From: Candidatus Neomicrothrix sp. UBA7884 | GTDB taxonomy: Bacteria > Actinomycetota > Acidimicrobiia > Acidimicrobiales > MedAcidi-G1 | NCBI GenBank assembly: GCA_002501135.1 | Contig: DLRQ01000087.1 | Coordinates: 47,959-85,610 of the forward strand | Reading direction: 5' to 3' | Length of the DNA stretch: 37,652 bases | Shown here: positions 23,994-31,305 of the stretch, one piece after another | How positions within the stretch are numbered: position 1 is the first letter of the stretch | Layout: each line of letters starts with the position of its first letter | Notes under the pieces: model-generated | Told to the model about the DNA's origin: nothing | What the model saw: only the letters and a program-made list of their open reading frames with translations | Databases searched by the model: none | Position numbers and translations under genes: made by a program

Positions 23994-24352
23994 CTGATTT
24001 CCTCGGATGAGAACTCGCCGACCGCTGCAGCCAGATGGTGTCCCAACGTCGCGTGGTCACACGATGCCGCAGCCGGCAGAACACGGACGAGAAAATCACC
24101 GCCCGGAGGCCCGTCGACACGGTCTAACAGATCGGTCATGAGGACTCGGAGTCGGCGACGAATGCGGTTGCGAACGACGGCACCCCCGACGGCACGGCTA
24201 ATCGCATACGCCACCCTGGGCTCACAGCCATGGGAATTGCGCTGGTCACCATCAAATGCCCTGAACCTGACCTCGAGGGGTCCGCGGCGAACTGTGCGAC
24301 CGTCACGACGAAGGGCCAGAAAATCGTCTCGGAATCGGAGTCGACGGATCAA
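23990..24352 (-). CDS. rnpA: Ribonuclease P protein component
   Basis: This 120-residue basic protein is the RNase P cofactor that helps mature the 5' ends of tRNA. The RNR signature appears as AVVRNRIRRRLR around residues 58-69. The N-terminus has LRFRDDFLALRRDGRTVRRG and a strand VAYAISRAVG in place of the usual KxGxAVxRNxxKR lead-in. Start is TTG at 24352, overlapping the rpmH stop as TTGA. It is the second gene of the rpmH-rnpA-yidD-yidC-jag-rsmG run. Confidence 0.94.
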   Translation of the reverse strand: MIRRLRFRDDFLALRRDGRTVRRGPLEVRFRAFDGDQRNSHGCEPRVAYAISRAVGGAVVRNRIRRRLRVLMTDLLDRVDGPPGGDFLVRVLPAAASCDHATLGHHLAAAVGEFSSEEIR

Positions 24353-24483
24353 GCCGACAGTCGGGATCGGCCCCTCTGGCGCCGGGAGTTCACAATGGCC
24401 CGGCCTGCCCTGGTACGCATGCGCCTGCGGAAGCCGTGCTTGCGGGCCCGCTTGCGGACGTTTGGCTGGTATGTGCGCTTCAT
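24349..24483 (-). CDS. rpmH: 50S ribosomal protein L34
   Basis: This 44-residue L34 starts MKRTYQPNVRKRARKHGF and ends with the usual basic tail RRQRGRSRLSA. The frame is open further upstream to 24588, but L34 always begins MKRT, so the start is ATG at 24483. Length is standard. It is the first gene of the minus-strand run left of the origin and overlaps rnpA by 4 bp. Confidence 0.97.
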   Translation of the reverse strand: MKRTYQPNVRKRARKHGFRRRMRTRAGRAIVNSRRQRGRSRLSA

Positions 24484-24742
24484 TGTCTGACTCCTGGTCG
24501 CACTGCGGGCGTCATCAGGAAGGGGAGCGCCCGGGTGCTGTCGATTGGGTTCCTGACCGTGACCCGAACAAGCCGGACACGGAAACAACTCTCATATGGA
24601 CCGACACGTACAGTCGGTAGCAACAACTGGCCGGTCAGGTAAGGATCGGTGACAGCGTCGTTCCAATGAGGCTAGGGGGCACCCCGGGCGCGCGCCAACC
24701 AGCACTTCCAGGACCTGACCCCTAAGCACCCTCATTTCAGAG

Positions 24743-24760
24743 TTATCCACATTATCCACA
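24743..24760 (+). promoter_or_regulatory. Two tandem perfect DnaA boxes
   Basis: TTATCCACA occurs twice back to back with no spacer. The 9-bp period places the two sites nearly one helix turn apart. DnaA bound here could both help origin firing and block the rpmH-side promoter. Confidence 0.9.
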
Positions 24761-24900
24761 GGGTCTGAACCCATCGGAACCGCGTCGTCGCGTCAATTTC
24801 GGCACGCGCCGGTACCTACCGGCTACATTCAAAAAACATGGTCTGAACAGGTAGTCTCGTTCGCGCGATTGGCACTTGTGCGAGACACCCTCTCCGGTGC

Positions 24901-24906
24901 TACGTT
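24901..24906 (+). promoter_or_regulatory. Candidate -10 box of dnaA
   Basis: TACGTT fits the TANNNT pattern. It would give a leader of about 130 bases running through the proximal DnaA boxes. TTGTGC, 19 bases upstream, is a weak -35 candidate. Confidence 0.3.
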
Positions 24907-24989
24907 GCCCCGCCCACCAGAGGAGGCTTCGATACCCACCAGGTCGACAGCCACGAGCCATACCCGAAATCCACAGAAGAATCCACACT

Positions 24990-24998
24990 TGTGGATAA
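24990..24998 (-). promoter_or_regulatory. Perfect DnaA box close to the dnaA start
   Basis: TGTGGATAA is the reverse complement of the consensus TTATCCACA. It lies about 45 bp before dnaA, next to two one- or two-mismatch boxes at 24967 and 24979, and may serve dnaA autoregulation. Confidence 0.85.
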
Positions 24999-25040
24999 CG
25001 AACCAGGAGCAACTGCATTGATAGAACAGTACGAACTGCC

Positions 25041-26465
25041 TTGAGCGACGCAGCGCAACTGTGGGAATCCTGTGGCGAGGCCATCAGGGCCCAGGTCTCG
25101 GACGTGGTCTGGCAGACCACCTTCAGTTCGGCAAGACCTGTCTCCGTCGAGGACGACACCCTCGTCGTGGCCGTACCGAGCACCGTGGTGAAACAGAGGA
25201 TCGAAGGGCGCTACAACGGCCTTGTCCACGATGCCGTATCTGAAGCCGGCGACAACCAGTTGAACCTGCTGATAAAGGTCGATGACGGCCAACCAGACAC
25301 GTTCCCGGACTCCATCGACGAGTTCACCCCTCTCGAAACGCCGATCAAAGGCACCGATTCGACCGAACCGGTTGACCTGCAGATCGACACGAGCGCCATC
25401 CCGCACGTCAACCCGGCTCCTCCGTCGGCCACCTCACCTGGCCGAAACCGCAACACCTTTGATGACTTCGTGATCGGAACCTCCAACCGCTTTGCCCACG
25501 CAGCTGCCCAGGCAGTATCCGAAACACCAGGCCGCTCCTACAACCCGCTCTTCATCTACGGCGGAGCTGGGCTCGGAAAGACACACCTTCTTCAGGCCGT
25601 CGCAACATACGTGGACAACCACTACCCGAACTACCAGGTCCGGTACGTCTCGAGCGAGACCTTCATGAACCGCTTCGTCGAGGCAATTCGCAACAAGACC
25701 CTTCCCGAGTTCAAACAGCACTACAGGAACATTGATGTCCTTTTGGTCGACGACATCCAGTTCATGGAGGGCAAAGAAGGTCTCCAGGAGGAATTCTTCC
25801 ACACGTTCAACTCGATTCAGCAGGCAGGTGGGCAAATCGTTCTCACCAGCGACCGTTCTCCCGACTCAATTCCAACCCTCGAGGATCGCCTCCGGAGCAG
25901 GTTCAAGATGGGTCTGGTCACCCACATCCAGCCTCCGGACATCGAAACCAGGCTGGCAATCCTCCACAAGAAGGCCTCCTTCACGGCCGGGAACGTCAAG
26001 GTTCCAGACGAGGTACTCCTCTTCATCGCCGAGAACGTGACCACAAATATCCGCGAACTGGAAGGTGCCCTCACACGTGTTGCAGCGTTCTCCAGCCTCA
26101 ACGATGTTCCATGCACGCGTGACATGGCGCTGACGGTGCTTGGTGACCTCATAACTAACAACCTCCCCATACCCATCACCCCCGACCTGATCCTCTCCAA
26201 AACGTCAACAATGTACGGTTTCAGCCACGATGAGTTGATTGGCGCAAGCCGCCGACGCCCACTCGTCACCGCTAGGCAGGTGGCCATGTACACCCTCAGG
26301 GAACTCACCGACCTCAGCTACCCGGCAATCGGTCGAGAATTCGGCGGTCGAGACCACACCACCGTCATCCACGCCGTGGACAAAATCGGCAAACTCATGT
26401 CGGAACGACGTGAGATCTACGACCAGGTAACAGCACTGGTATCGGCAATCAAGAACGGCGACTGA
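25041..26465 (+). CDS. dnaA: Chromosomal replication initiator DnaA
   Basis: This 474-residue DnaA has domain I (residues 1 to about 75), a short Pro-rich domain II, and the AAA+ domain starting NTFDDFVIGTSNRFAHAAA. Walker A is GGAGLGKT at 174-181, and LLVDDIQFMEGKEG holds Walker B. Domain IV carries AIGREFGGRDHTTVIHAVDKI, the DnaA-box-binding helix-turn-helix signature. It melts the origin and recruits helicase. The start is unclear. TTG at 25041 gives a normal N-terminus but has no ribosome site. An in-frame ATT at 25017 has AGGAG at 7 bp spacing. A TTG at 25018 opens a different, 8-codon frame whose TGA overlaps the TTG at 25041. Confidence 0.96.
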   Translation: MSDAAQLWESCGEAIRAQVSDVVWQTTFSSARPVSVEDDTLVVAVPSTVVKQRIEGRYNGLVHDAVSEAGDNQLNLLIKVDDGQPDTFPDSIDEFTPLETPIKGTDSTEPVDLQIDTSAIPHVNPAPPSATSPGRNRNTFDDFVIGTSNRFAHAAAQAVSETPGRSYNPLFIYGGAGLGKTHLLQAVATYVDNHYPNYQVRYVSSETFMNRFVEAIRNKTLPEFKQHYRNIDVLLVDDIQFMEGKEGLQEEFFHTFNSIQQAGGQIVLTSDRSPDSIPTLEDRLRSRFKMGLVTHIQPPDIETRLAILHKKASFTAGNVKVPDEVLLFIAENVTTNIRELEGALTRVAAFSSLNDVPCTRDMALTVLGDLITNNLPIPITPDLILSKTSTMYGFSHDELIGASRRRPLVTARQVAMYTLRELTDLSYPAIGREFGGRDHTTVIHAVDKIGKLMSERREIYDQVTALVSAIKNGD

Positions 26466-26688
26466 GGATCATGGCAATGAGTGGACCGATCTGCGGACCA
26501 TCTGTGGATCATGAACCGTTCACCCACAACACACGACGATCCATTCCCCAGGTTGGGGATCACGGTGGATCATCAGTGGACAGCCATTACACCTCCCACC
26601 AGCAGGAATGGGTAATAATCCACAATCCACAGCCCTTACTGATTCAACTACCTGATCAGATCACCATCGAACCAAAGGTAACAAGCCT
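26466..26688. other. oriC: dnaA-dnaN intergenic region, part of oriC
   Basis: This 223-bp gap holds degenerate DnaA boxes: TGTGGATCA (26503-26511), then TGGGGATCA (26554), GGTGGATCA (26564) and CAGTGGACA (26574) at exact 10-bp spacing. TAATCCACA (26616-26624) and CAATCCACA (26623-26631) follow in the other direction. A 3' segment with several GAT triplets (about 26640-26670) could be a DnaA-trio-like unwinding part. In Mycobacterium the origin lies in this gap. An open frame of 73 codons crosses the boxes but looks non-coding. Confidence 0.75.
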
Positions 26689-27783
26689 GTGAAGTTCCGT
26701 TGTGAACGTGATGTCCTGGATCGTGCATTCTCGACTGCTGGTCGTGCCATCAGCAATCGCGGAAGTGCACCACCGGTCATGTCCGGCCTCCACCTGCATC
26801 TGGTTGGCGACAACCTGGCCGTGGTTGGAAGCGATCTTGATCTGACCATCAGGGTCGATTCAAAGGTTGGTGGTCAGGAGAACGGGGTAGCCGTTCTCCC
26901 TGCCAAGCTTGCAGCCGACATCGTGAGGTCGCTCGATAGCGGTCAGATAACCGTGACCGTCGATGACGATGGTGCCCACTTGGTCGCCGGCAGATCTGAC
27001 TTCAACTTGAGAACCATGTCGGTCGACGAGTTTCCAAAGTTCGAGGAACCCGGCGGAGATGCCGTCACCCTCGATGCCGAAAGCGTTTCCGCGGCGCTGG
27101 AACAGGTTGTCAAGGCAGCCAGTGGCGATGATTCCCGTCCGATTCTCACCGGTGTCATGCTGGCCGCCGAAGGCGACGGCCTTCGTTTCGTTGCAACTGA
27201 TTCATACCGTCTGGCGGTGCGTGACCTTCCCGGCACCTCGGTACTGGGACGCGATCAGACCGTGCTGGTCCCATCCAGGGCACTAGAGGTGACCGGGCGC
27301 CTGCTGGGTGATGCCGAGGAACTCACCATCAGGCTCGCCGACCGCGAGGCATCGTTCGTAGTCGATGACGTGACTATCGTGACCCGCCTCATAGAAGGGG
27401 AGTTTCCGAACTATCGGGGGCTCATTCCATCAGACCACCCGAACACGTTGGTTGTAGACAGGGTTGCGTTGATTGACGCGGTACGCCGTGTCGGCCTTTT
27501 GGCAAGAGATGCAACACCTGTACGCCTTGCGATGAGCTCAGACGGCCTTGAGTTGATAGCCATCACACAGGATGTGGGTCAGGCTCACGAAACACTGGAT
27601 TCCACCTATGACGGCAAGGAACTGAAGGTTGCGTTCAATCCCGGATATCTGCTCGACGGCCTCGAGGTGAGCCCCGGGGACGAGGTCAGGCTGGAGACGA
27701 TCGATGCCCTCAAGCCCGCGGTTATCCGCAGCGTTGCCGACGAGGGATTCCTATACCTTCTGATGCCGGTCCGCGTTTCCTGA
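26689..27783 (+). CDS. dnaN: DNA polymerase III beta sliding clamp
   Basis: This 364-residue clamp has the three-domain beta fold. It starts MKFRCERDVLDRAFSTAGRAI and contains GVMLAAEGDGLRFVATDSYRLAV in domain II and EFPNYRGLIPSDH leading into domain III. The ring tethers polymerase to DNA. The C-terminus ends LLMPVRVS, matching the usual YLLMPVRL. The start is GTG at 26689, preceded by AAAGG about 10 bp upstream. recF follows 24 bp downstream. Confidence 0.97.
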   Translation: MKFRCERDVLDRAFSTAGRAISNRGSAPPVMSGLHLHLVGDNLAVVGSDLDLTIRVDSKVGGQENGVAVLPAKLAADIVRSLDSGQITVTVDDDGAHLVAGRSDFNLRTMSVDEFPKFEEPGGDAVTLDAESVSAALEQVVKAASGDDSRPILTGVMLAAEGDGLRFVATDSYRLAVRDLPGTSVLGRDQTVLVPSRALEVTGRLLGDAEELTIRLADREASFVVDDVTIVTRLIEGEFPNYRGLIPSDHPNTLVVDRVALIDAVRRVGLLARDATPVRLAMSSDGLELIAITQDVGQAHETLDSTYDGKELKVAFNPGYLLDGLEVSPGDEVRLETIDALKPAVIRSVADEGFLYLLMPVRVS

Positions 27784-27807
27784 GACGGCACTGGCTGGCT
27801 TGAGCCG

Positions 27808-28887
27808 ATGTTGGTTCGGAGGCTCTGGCTAAAGGACTTTCGCAATTACACGGGGGTCGAGTTGGATCTGTCCGACGGTGTCACGGCGGTCGTTGGAGCC
27901 AACGGACAGGGTAAGACCAACCTGGTGGAGTCAATCGCATGGTTGGCGCGAGGGTCCTCGTTTCGTGGGGCTGTAGTCGATTCCATGGTCCGGTTCGGCG
28001 TCGACCGTGCCGTCATCCGGGCCGAGGTCGAAGACGCTGGGCGGACAACCCTTCTTGAGGCAGAGTTGGTTGTAGGTGGCCGCAACCGACTCCAGGTAAA
28101 TCACAACAGGGTTTCGCGCCAGGGCGACTTTGTCGGACACGTGAGCGCAACAATTTTCGGGCCGGACGATCTGGTACTCGTGAAAGGTGGGCCGGCAGAG
28201 AGGCGAAGGTATCTCGACGACCTCCTGGTCGATGTTGCATCATCCAATCATGGCATCAGATCAGATCTCGATCGGATCCTGCGCCAGAGAAACAGCCTCC
28301 TACGTCAGGCAGGTGGCCGGAACACTCCAGAGGTGTCGACATCGCTTGATGTCTGGGACTCAAAACTCTGTGAGGTAGGTGGCGACCTGGTTGCAAGGCG
28401 TATAGATCTGTTGGACGAGCTTGCGCCTGTGGCCGGCGGGTTGGTGAGGTCGTTGAGTAACGGCAGGTCTGAGCTCCAGATGTCCTACGAATGTGCCTGG
28501 GGAGGCGACGGTCTTGCAGCGTCTCTCGCCAGGGCACGCCCCGATGACCTGCGGCGGGGTACCAGCACGGTTGGTCCTCACCGCGACGAGGTTGGACTTT
28601 CGATCGATGGCCTGTCGGCCCGGGGCCACGCCTCTCAGGGAGAGCAGCGTTCGTTGGCGGTTGCACTCAGGTTGGCAGGGCACAGGGTCGTCACCTCCCA
28701 CACAGGCAGTGATCCGGTGATCCTGTTGGACGATGTCTTCTCGGAACTTGACCCCGACAGGGCCGCGGCCCTCATTGAGTTGCTGCCTCAGACCCAGACC
28801 GTGGTGACCACGGCTGGCGACCTTCCCGCGGGTGTGACTGCTGATCGGAAAATCAGCGTCGAGGGTGGGGTTGTGATGCCGGCATGA
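27808..28887 (+). CDS. recF: DNA replication and repair protein RecF
   Basis: This 359-residue SMC-like ATPase acts in gap repair with RecO and RecR. Walker A GANGQGKT is at 30-37, the signature segment is ASQGEQRSLAVALRLA, and Walker B is VILLDDVFSELD. The N-terminus RRLWLKDFRNYTGVELDL is typical. ATG at 27808 is the first plausible start; no strong ribosome site precedes it. It overlaps the DUF721 gene by 4 bp. Confidence 0.97.
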   Translation: MLVRRLWLKDFRNYTGVELDLSDGVTAVVGANGQGKTNLVESIAWLARGSSFRGAVVDSMVRFGVDRAVIRAEVEDAGRTTLLEAELVVGGRNRLQVNHNRVSRQGDFVGHVSATIFGPDDLVLVKGGPAERRRYLDDLLVDVASSNHGIRSDLDRILRQRNSLLRQAGGRNTPEVSTSLDVWDSKLCEVGGDLVARRIDLLDELAPVAGGLVRSLSNGRSELQMSYECAWGGDGLAASLARARPDDLRRGTSTVGPHRDEVGLSIDGLSARGHASQGEQRSLAVALRLAGHRVVTSHTGSDPVILLDDVFSELDPDRAAALIELLPQTQTVVTTAGDLPAGVTADRKISVEGGVVMPA

Positions 28888-29186
28888 GCACCGATTCTGG
28901 GCCGGTTCCGATCCGGAGGGGCCTGGAGCAGTTGATGGCAGGCCTCGGAGCACCTGAGATAGACGCCACCACCACAATCGTTGAGAGTTGGTCAGAGATT
29001 GTCGGCCCGGAGTTGGCCAAGGGCGTGGTGGCTGTCGCTGTCCGCGGCAAGGAGTTGCTAGTGAGGGTCGATGACCCGGCCTGGGCAAGCCAGATTTCAT
29101 GGCTCGAGGCGCAACTGCTCGACCGGATCAACAACCTCGTGGGTCCAGGTCGGGTCACGTCTGTGAGAGCCACGGTGGCACGGTGA
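28884..29186 (+). CDS. dciA: DUF721 / DciA-like helicase-loading protein
   Basis: This 100-residue protein has the DUF721 core: an N-terminal helix GLEQLMAGLG, VESWSEIVGPELAK (34-47), and the strand pair ELLVRVDDPAWASQISWLE (57-75) followed by LLDRINNLVG. DciA is the ancestral loader or partner of DnaB helicase in bacteria that lack DnaC or DnaI, and this window has no DnaC-like gene. The recF-dciA-gyrB order matches Mycobacterium, where the gene is Rv0004. The start ATG overlaps recF (ATGA). Confidence 0.9.
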   Translation: MSTDSGPVPIRRGLEQLMAGLGAPEIDATTTIVESWSEIVGPELAKGVVAVAVRGKELLVRVDDPAWASQISWLEAQLLDRINNLVGPGRVTSVRATVAR

Positions 29187-29260
29187 CCTGAGCCCCGGGC
29201 GTCTCTTCACCACGGTCTGTCAATCCATTCTCTTGGCACCGGTCGGTGGCCCCATGGTGG

Positions 29261-29266
29261 TAGGCT
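29261..29266 (+). promoter_or_regulatory. Candidate -10 box of gyrB
   Basis: TAGGCT lies in the 184-bp gap before gyrB, 104 bases upstream of its ATG. TTGGCA at about 29233 is a possible -35, but at 22 bp the spacing is too long. The leader may hold supercoiling or other control, but no clear structure was seen. Confidence 0.35.
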
Positions 29267-29370
29267 GGTCGGGTCGTGATAAGGCCATCTGACCTGCTGT
29301 TTTGTGTTTTATGCAGGTGCGGGCAGGTGCTGCTTCCCTCCCTCCCAGAGACGCGCCCGGAAGGTGCCCT

Positions 29371-31305
29371 ATGACAAGCACAGAGGCCACCTACAGCGCT
29401 GCCGACATAACCGTCCTCGAGGGTCTCGAAGCCGTCCGCAAGCGCCCCGGCATGTACATCGGATCCACCGGACCAACCGGCCTGCACCACCTCGTCTGGG
29501 AGGTCGTCGACAACGCCGTCGACGAGGCAATGGCAGGTCACTGTTCACGCATAGTCGTGACCCTTCTTCCCGACGGCGGATGTCAGGTGGCTGACGACGG
29601 TCGCGGTATCCCGGTCGACCAGCACCACCAGTATCCCGATCTCACCGCAGCCGAGGTTGTCCTTACGATCCTGCACGCAGGGGGCAAGTTCGGGGGCGAT
29701 GGCTACAAGGTCTCGGGCGGTCTCCACGGTGTCGGGATCTCGGTTGTGAATGCCCTGTCCAGCCGTCTCGAGGTTGACATCGACCGCGACGGCCGTCGCC
29801 ACTACATGGACTTCACAGACGGCGGGAACCTCAGCGCCCGCCTGACCGACACCGGTCCGTCGCCAGAGGGCCGTACAGGCACCACGGTCCGCTTCTGGCC
29901 CGATCCAACGGTCTTCGACGATGTCAACTTCAGGGTCCAGACCCTTCTCGAGCGCCTGCAGATGATGGCGTTCCTGAACAGTGGTCTCGAGATAACCCTC
30001 AGCGACAAACGATCCACCCAGGTCGGCCAGGTCGAGTCAACCACCTTCTGCTACGAGGGCGGCATCAGGGACTTTGTTGAGCACCTCAACGCCTCAAAGG
30101 AGTCGCTGTTCTCACTGGTCGGGTACCTCGACCAACACGAGGATGGAAACGAGGTTGAGTTGGCGTTCCAGTGGAACACCGGTTTCAACACCGACGGCCT
30201 CCATTCGTTCGCCAACGGCATCAACACCATCGAGGGAGGCATGCACGAAGAGGGTTTCCGCAGCGCCCTCACAGGGGTCCTCAACCGATATGCCCGAAAC
30301 CGTGGCCTCCTGAAGGACAACGATGACAACCTCAAAGGCGAGGACATCCGCGAGGGTCTTACAGCCATCATCAGCGTCCGTCTTCCCGATCCCCAGTTCG
30401 AGGGCCAGACAAAGTCCAAGCTCGGCAACGTCGACATTCGTTCCCTGGTTCAAAAGGCCACCAACGACAAACTCTCCGACTGGCTCGAGGAGAACCCCTC
30501 CGAGGCTAAGCGCATCGCCCAGAAGGCCATCAGCGCCCAGCGGGCCCGGATTGCGGCTCAGGAGGCCCGGCAGTCAGCAAGGCGAAAGTCGGCCCTCGAC
30601 GGTGCAGGCATGCCCGACAAGCTCAAAGACTGCTCGTCGCGTGACCCACGCGAGTCAGAGCTGTTCATCGTCGAGGGAGACTCAGCCGGCGGTTCGGCCG
30701 TCCAGGCCCGCGATCCCCGCACCATGGCGATCCTGCCCATCAGGGGCAAGATCCTCAACGTCGAGCGGGCCCGCCCCGACCGGATGCTCAAGAACACCGA
30801 GATCCAGACGCTAATCCAGGCGATAGGGGCCGGCTTCGGAGACGACTTCGACCTCGAGAAGATCCGCTACCACAAGGTCATCTTGTTGTGCGATGCCGAT
30901 GTCGACGGCAGCCATATCCGTACCCTGCTGCTCACCTTTTTCTTCAGGCAGATGAGGCCCCTGGTAGATGCCGGACACGTGTTCATTGCCCAGCCACCGC
31001 TGTTCTCGACGGTCGTAGGCAGAGAGAAGACTTACCTCAAAGACGACCACGCCAAGACTGCGTTCCTCGCTGACAACCCCGGCCACAAGCGAGAGTTTCA
31101 ACGTCTCAAGGGGCTTGGCGAGATGGACTTCGACGAACTTCGTGAGACGACGATGGAGATCTCCAGCCGGAGCCTTCTCCAGGTTTCGGTCGAGATGGGG
31201 TCAATCGCCGACGAGGCGTTCTCAGTCCTTATGGGCGAAGACGTCGAGAGCCGCAAGAAGTTCATTCAGACAAACGCACGTGACGTGCGGTTCCTGGACA
31301 TCTGA
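29371..31305 (+). CDS. gyrB: DNA gyrase subunit B
   Basis: This 644-residue ATPase subunit has the GHKL segment LEAVRKRPGMYIGSTG near residues 18-33 and DGRGIPVD in the ATP site. GGLHGVGISVVNALS lies in the ATP lid, and the TOPRIM domain carries ELFIVEGDSAGGSAVQ and LLCDADVDGSHIRTLLLTFF. It ends YLxI-like with DVRFLDI. The frame opens 69 bp earlier, but ATG at 29371 has GGAAGGT upstream and the normal N-terminus. gyrA starts on the last base of its stop codon (TGATG). Confidence 0.97.
   Translation: MTSTEATYSAADITVLEGLEAVRKRPGMYIGSTGPTGLHHLVWEVVDNAVDEAMAGHCSRIVVTLLPDGGCQVADDGRGIPVDQHHQYPDLTAAEVVLTILHAGGKFGGDGYKVSGGLHGVGISVVNALSSRLEVDIDRDGRRHYMDFTDGGNLSARLTDTGPSPEGRTGTTVRFWPDPTVFDDVNFRVQTLLERLQMMAFLNSGLEITLSDKRSTQVGQVESTTFCYEGGIRDFVEHLNASKESLFSLVGYLDQHEDGNEVELAFQWNTGFNTDGLHSFANGINTIEGGMHEEGFRSALTGVLNRYARNRGLLKDNDDNLKGEDIREGLTAIISVRLPDPQFEGQTKSKLGNVDIRSLVQKATNDKLSDWLEENPSEAKRIAQKAISAQRARIAAQEARQSARRKSALDGAGMPDKLKDCSSRDPRESELFIVEGDSAGGSAVQARDPRTMAILPIRGKILNVERARPDRMLKNTEIQTLIQAIGAGFGDDFDLEKIRYHKVILLCDADVDGSHIRTLLLTFFFRQMRPLVDAGHVFIAQPPLFSTVVGREKTYLKDDHAKTAFLADNPGHKREFQRLKGLGEMDFDELRETTMEISSRSLLQVSVEMGSIADEAFSVLMGEDVESRKKFIQTNARDVRFLDI

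Larger units (their letters stand above)
24484..25040. other. oriC: rpmH-dnaA intergenic region, part of oriC
   Basis: This 557-bp gap has no convincing gene. It carries two perfect tandem DnaA boxes TTATCCACA (24743-24751, 24752-24760) and one perfect box in the opposite direction (TGTGGATAA, 24990-24998). Two near boxes, AAATCCACA (24967-24975) and GAATCCACA (24979-24987), lie beside the reverse box. A short A-run lies near 24831-24836. It must also contain the divergent rpmH and dnaA promoters. Gene strands flip here from minus to plus, as expected at a bidirectional origin. Confidence 0.85.

Noticed and set aside
24752..25183. 143-codon minus-strand frame across the origin and dnaA start
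   Set aside because: It is antisense to the DnaA N-terminus and the boxes, and no family resemblance was seen.
26471..26692. 73-codon frame in the dnaA-dnaN gap
   Set aside because: It runs across the DnaA boxes and into the dnaN start and has no recognisable protein character. It is more likely origin sequence.
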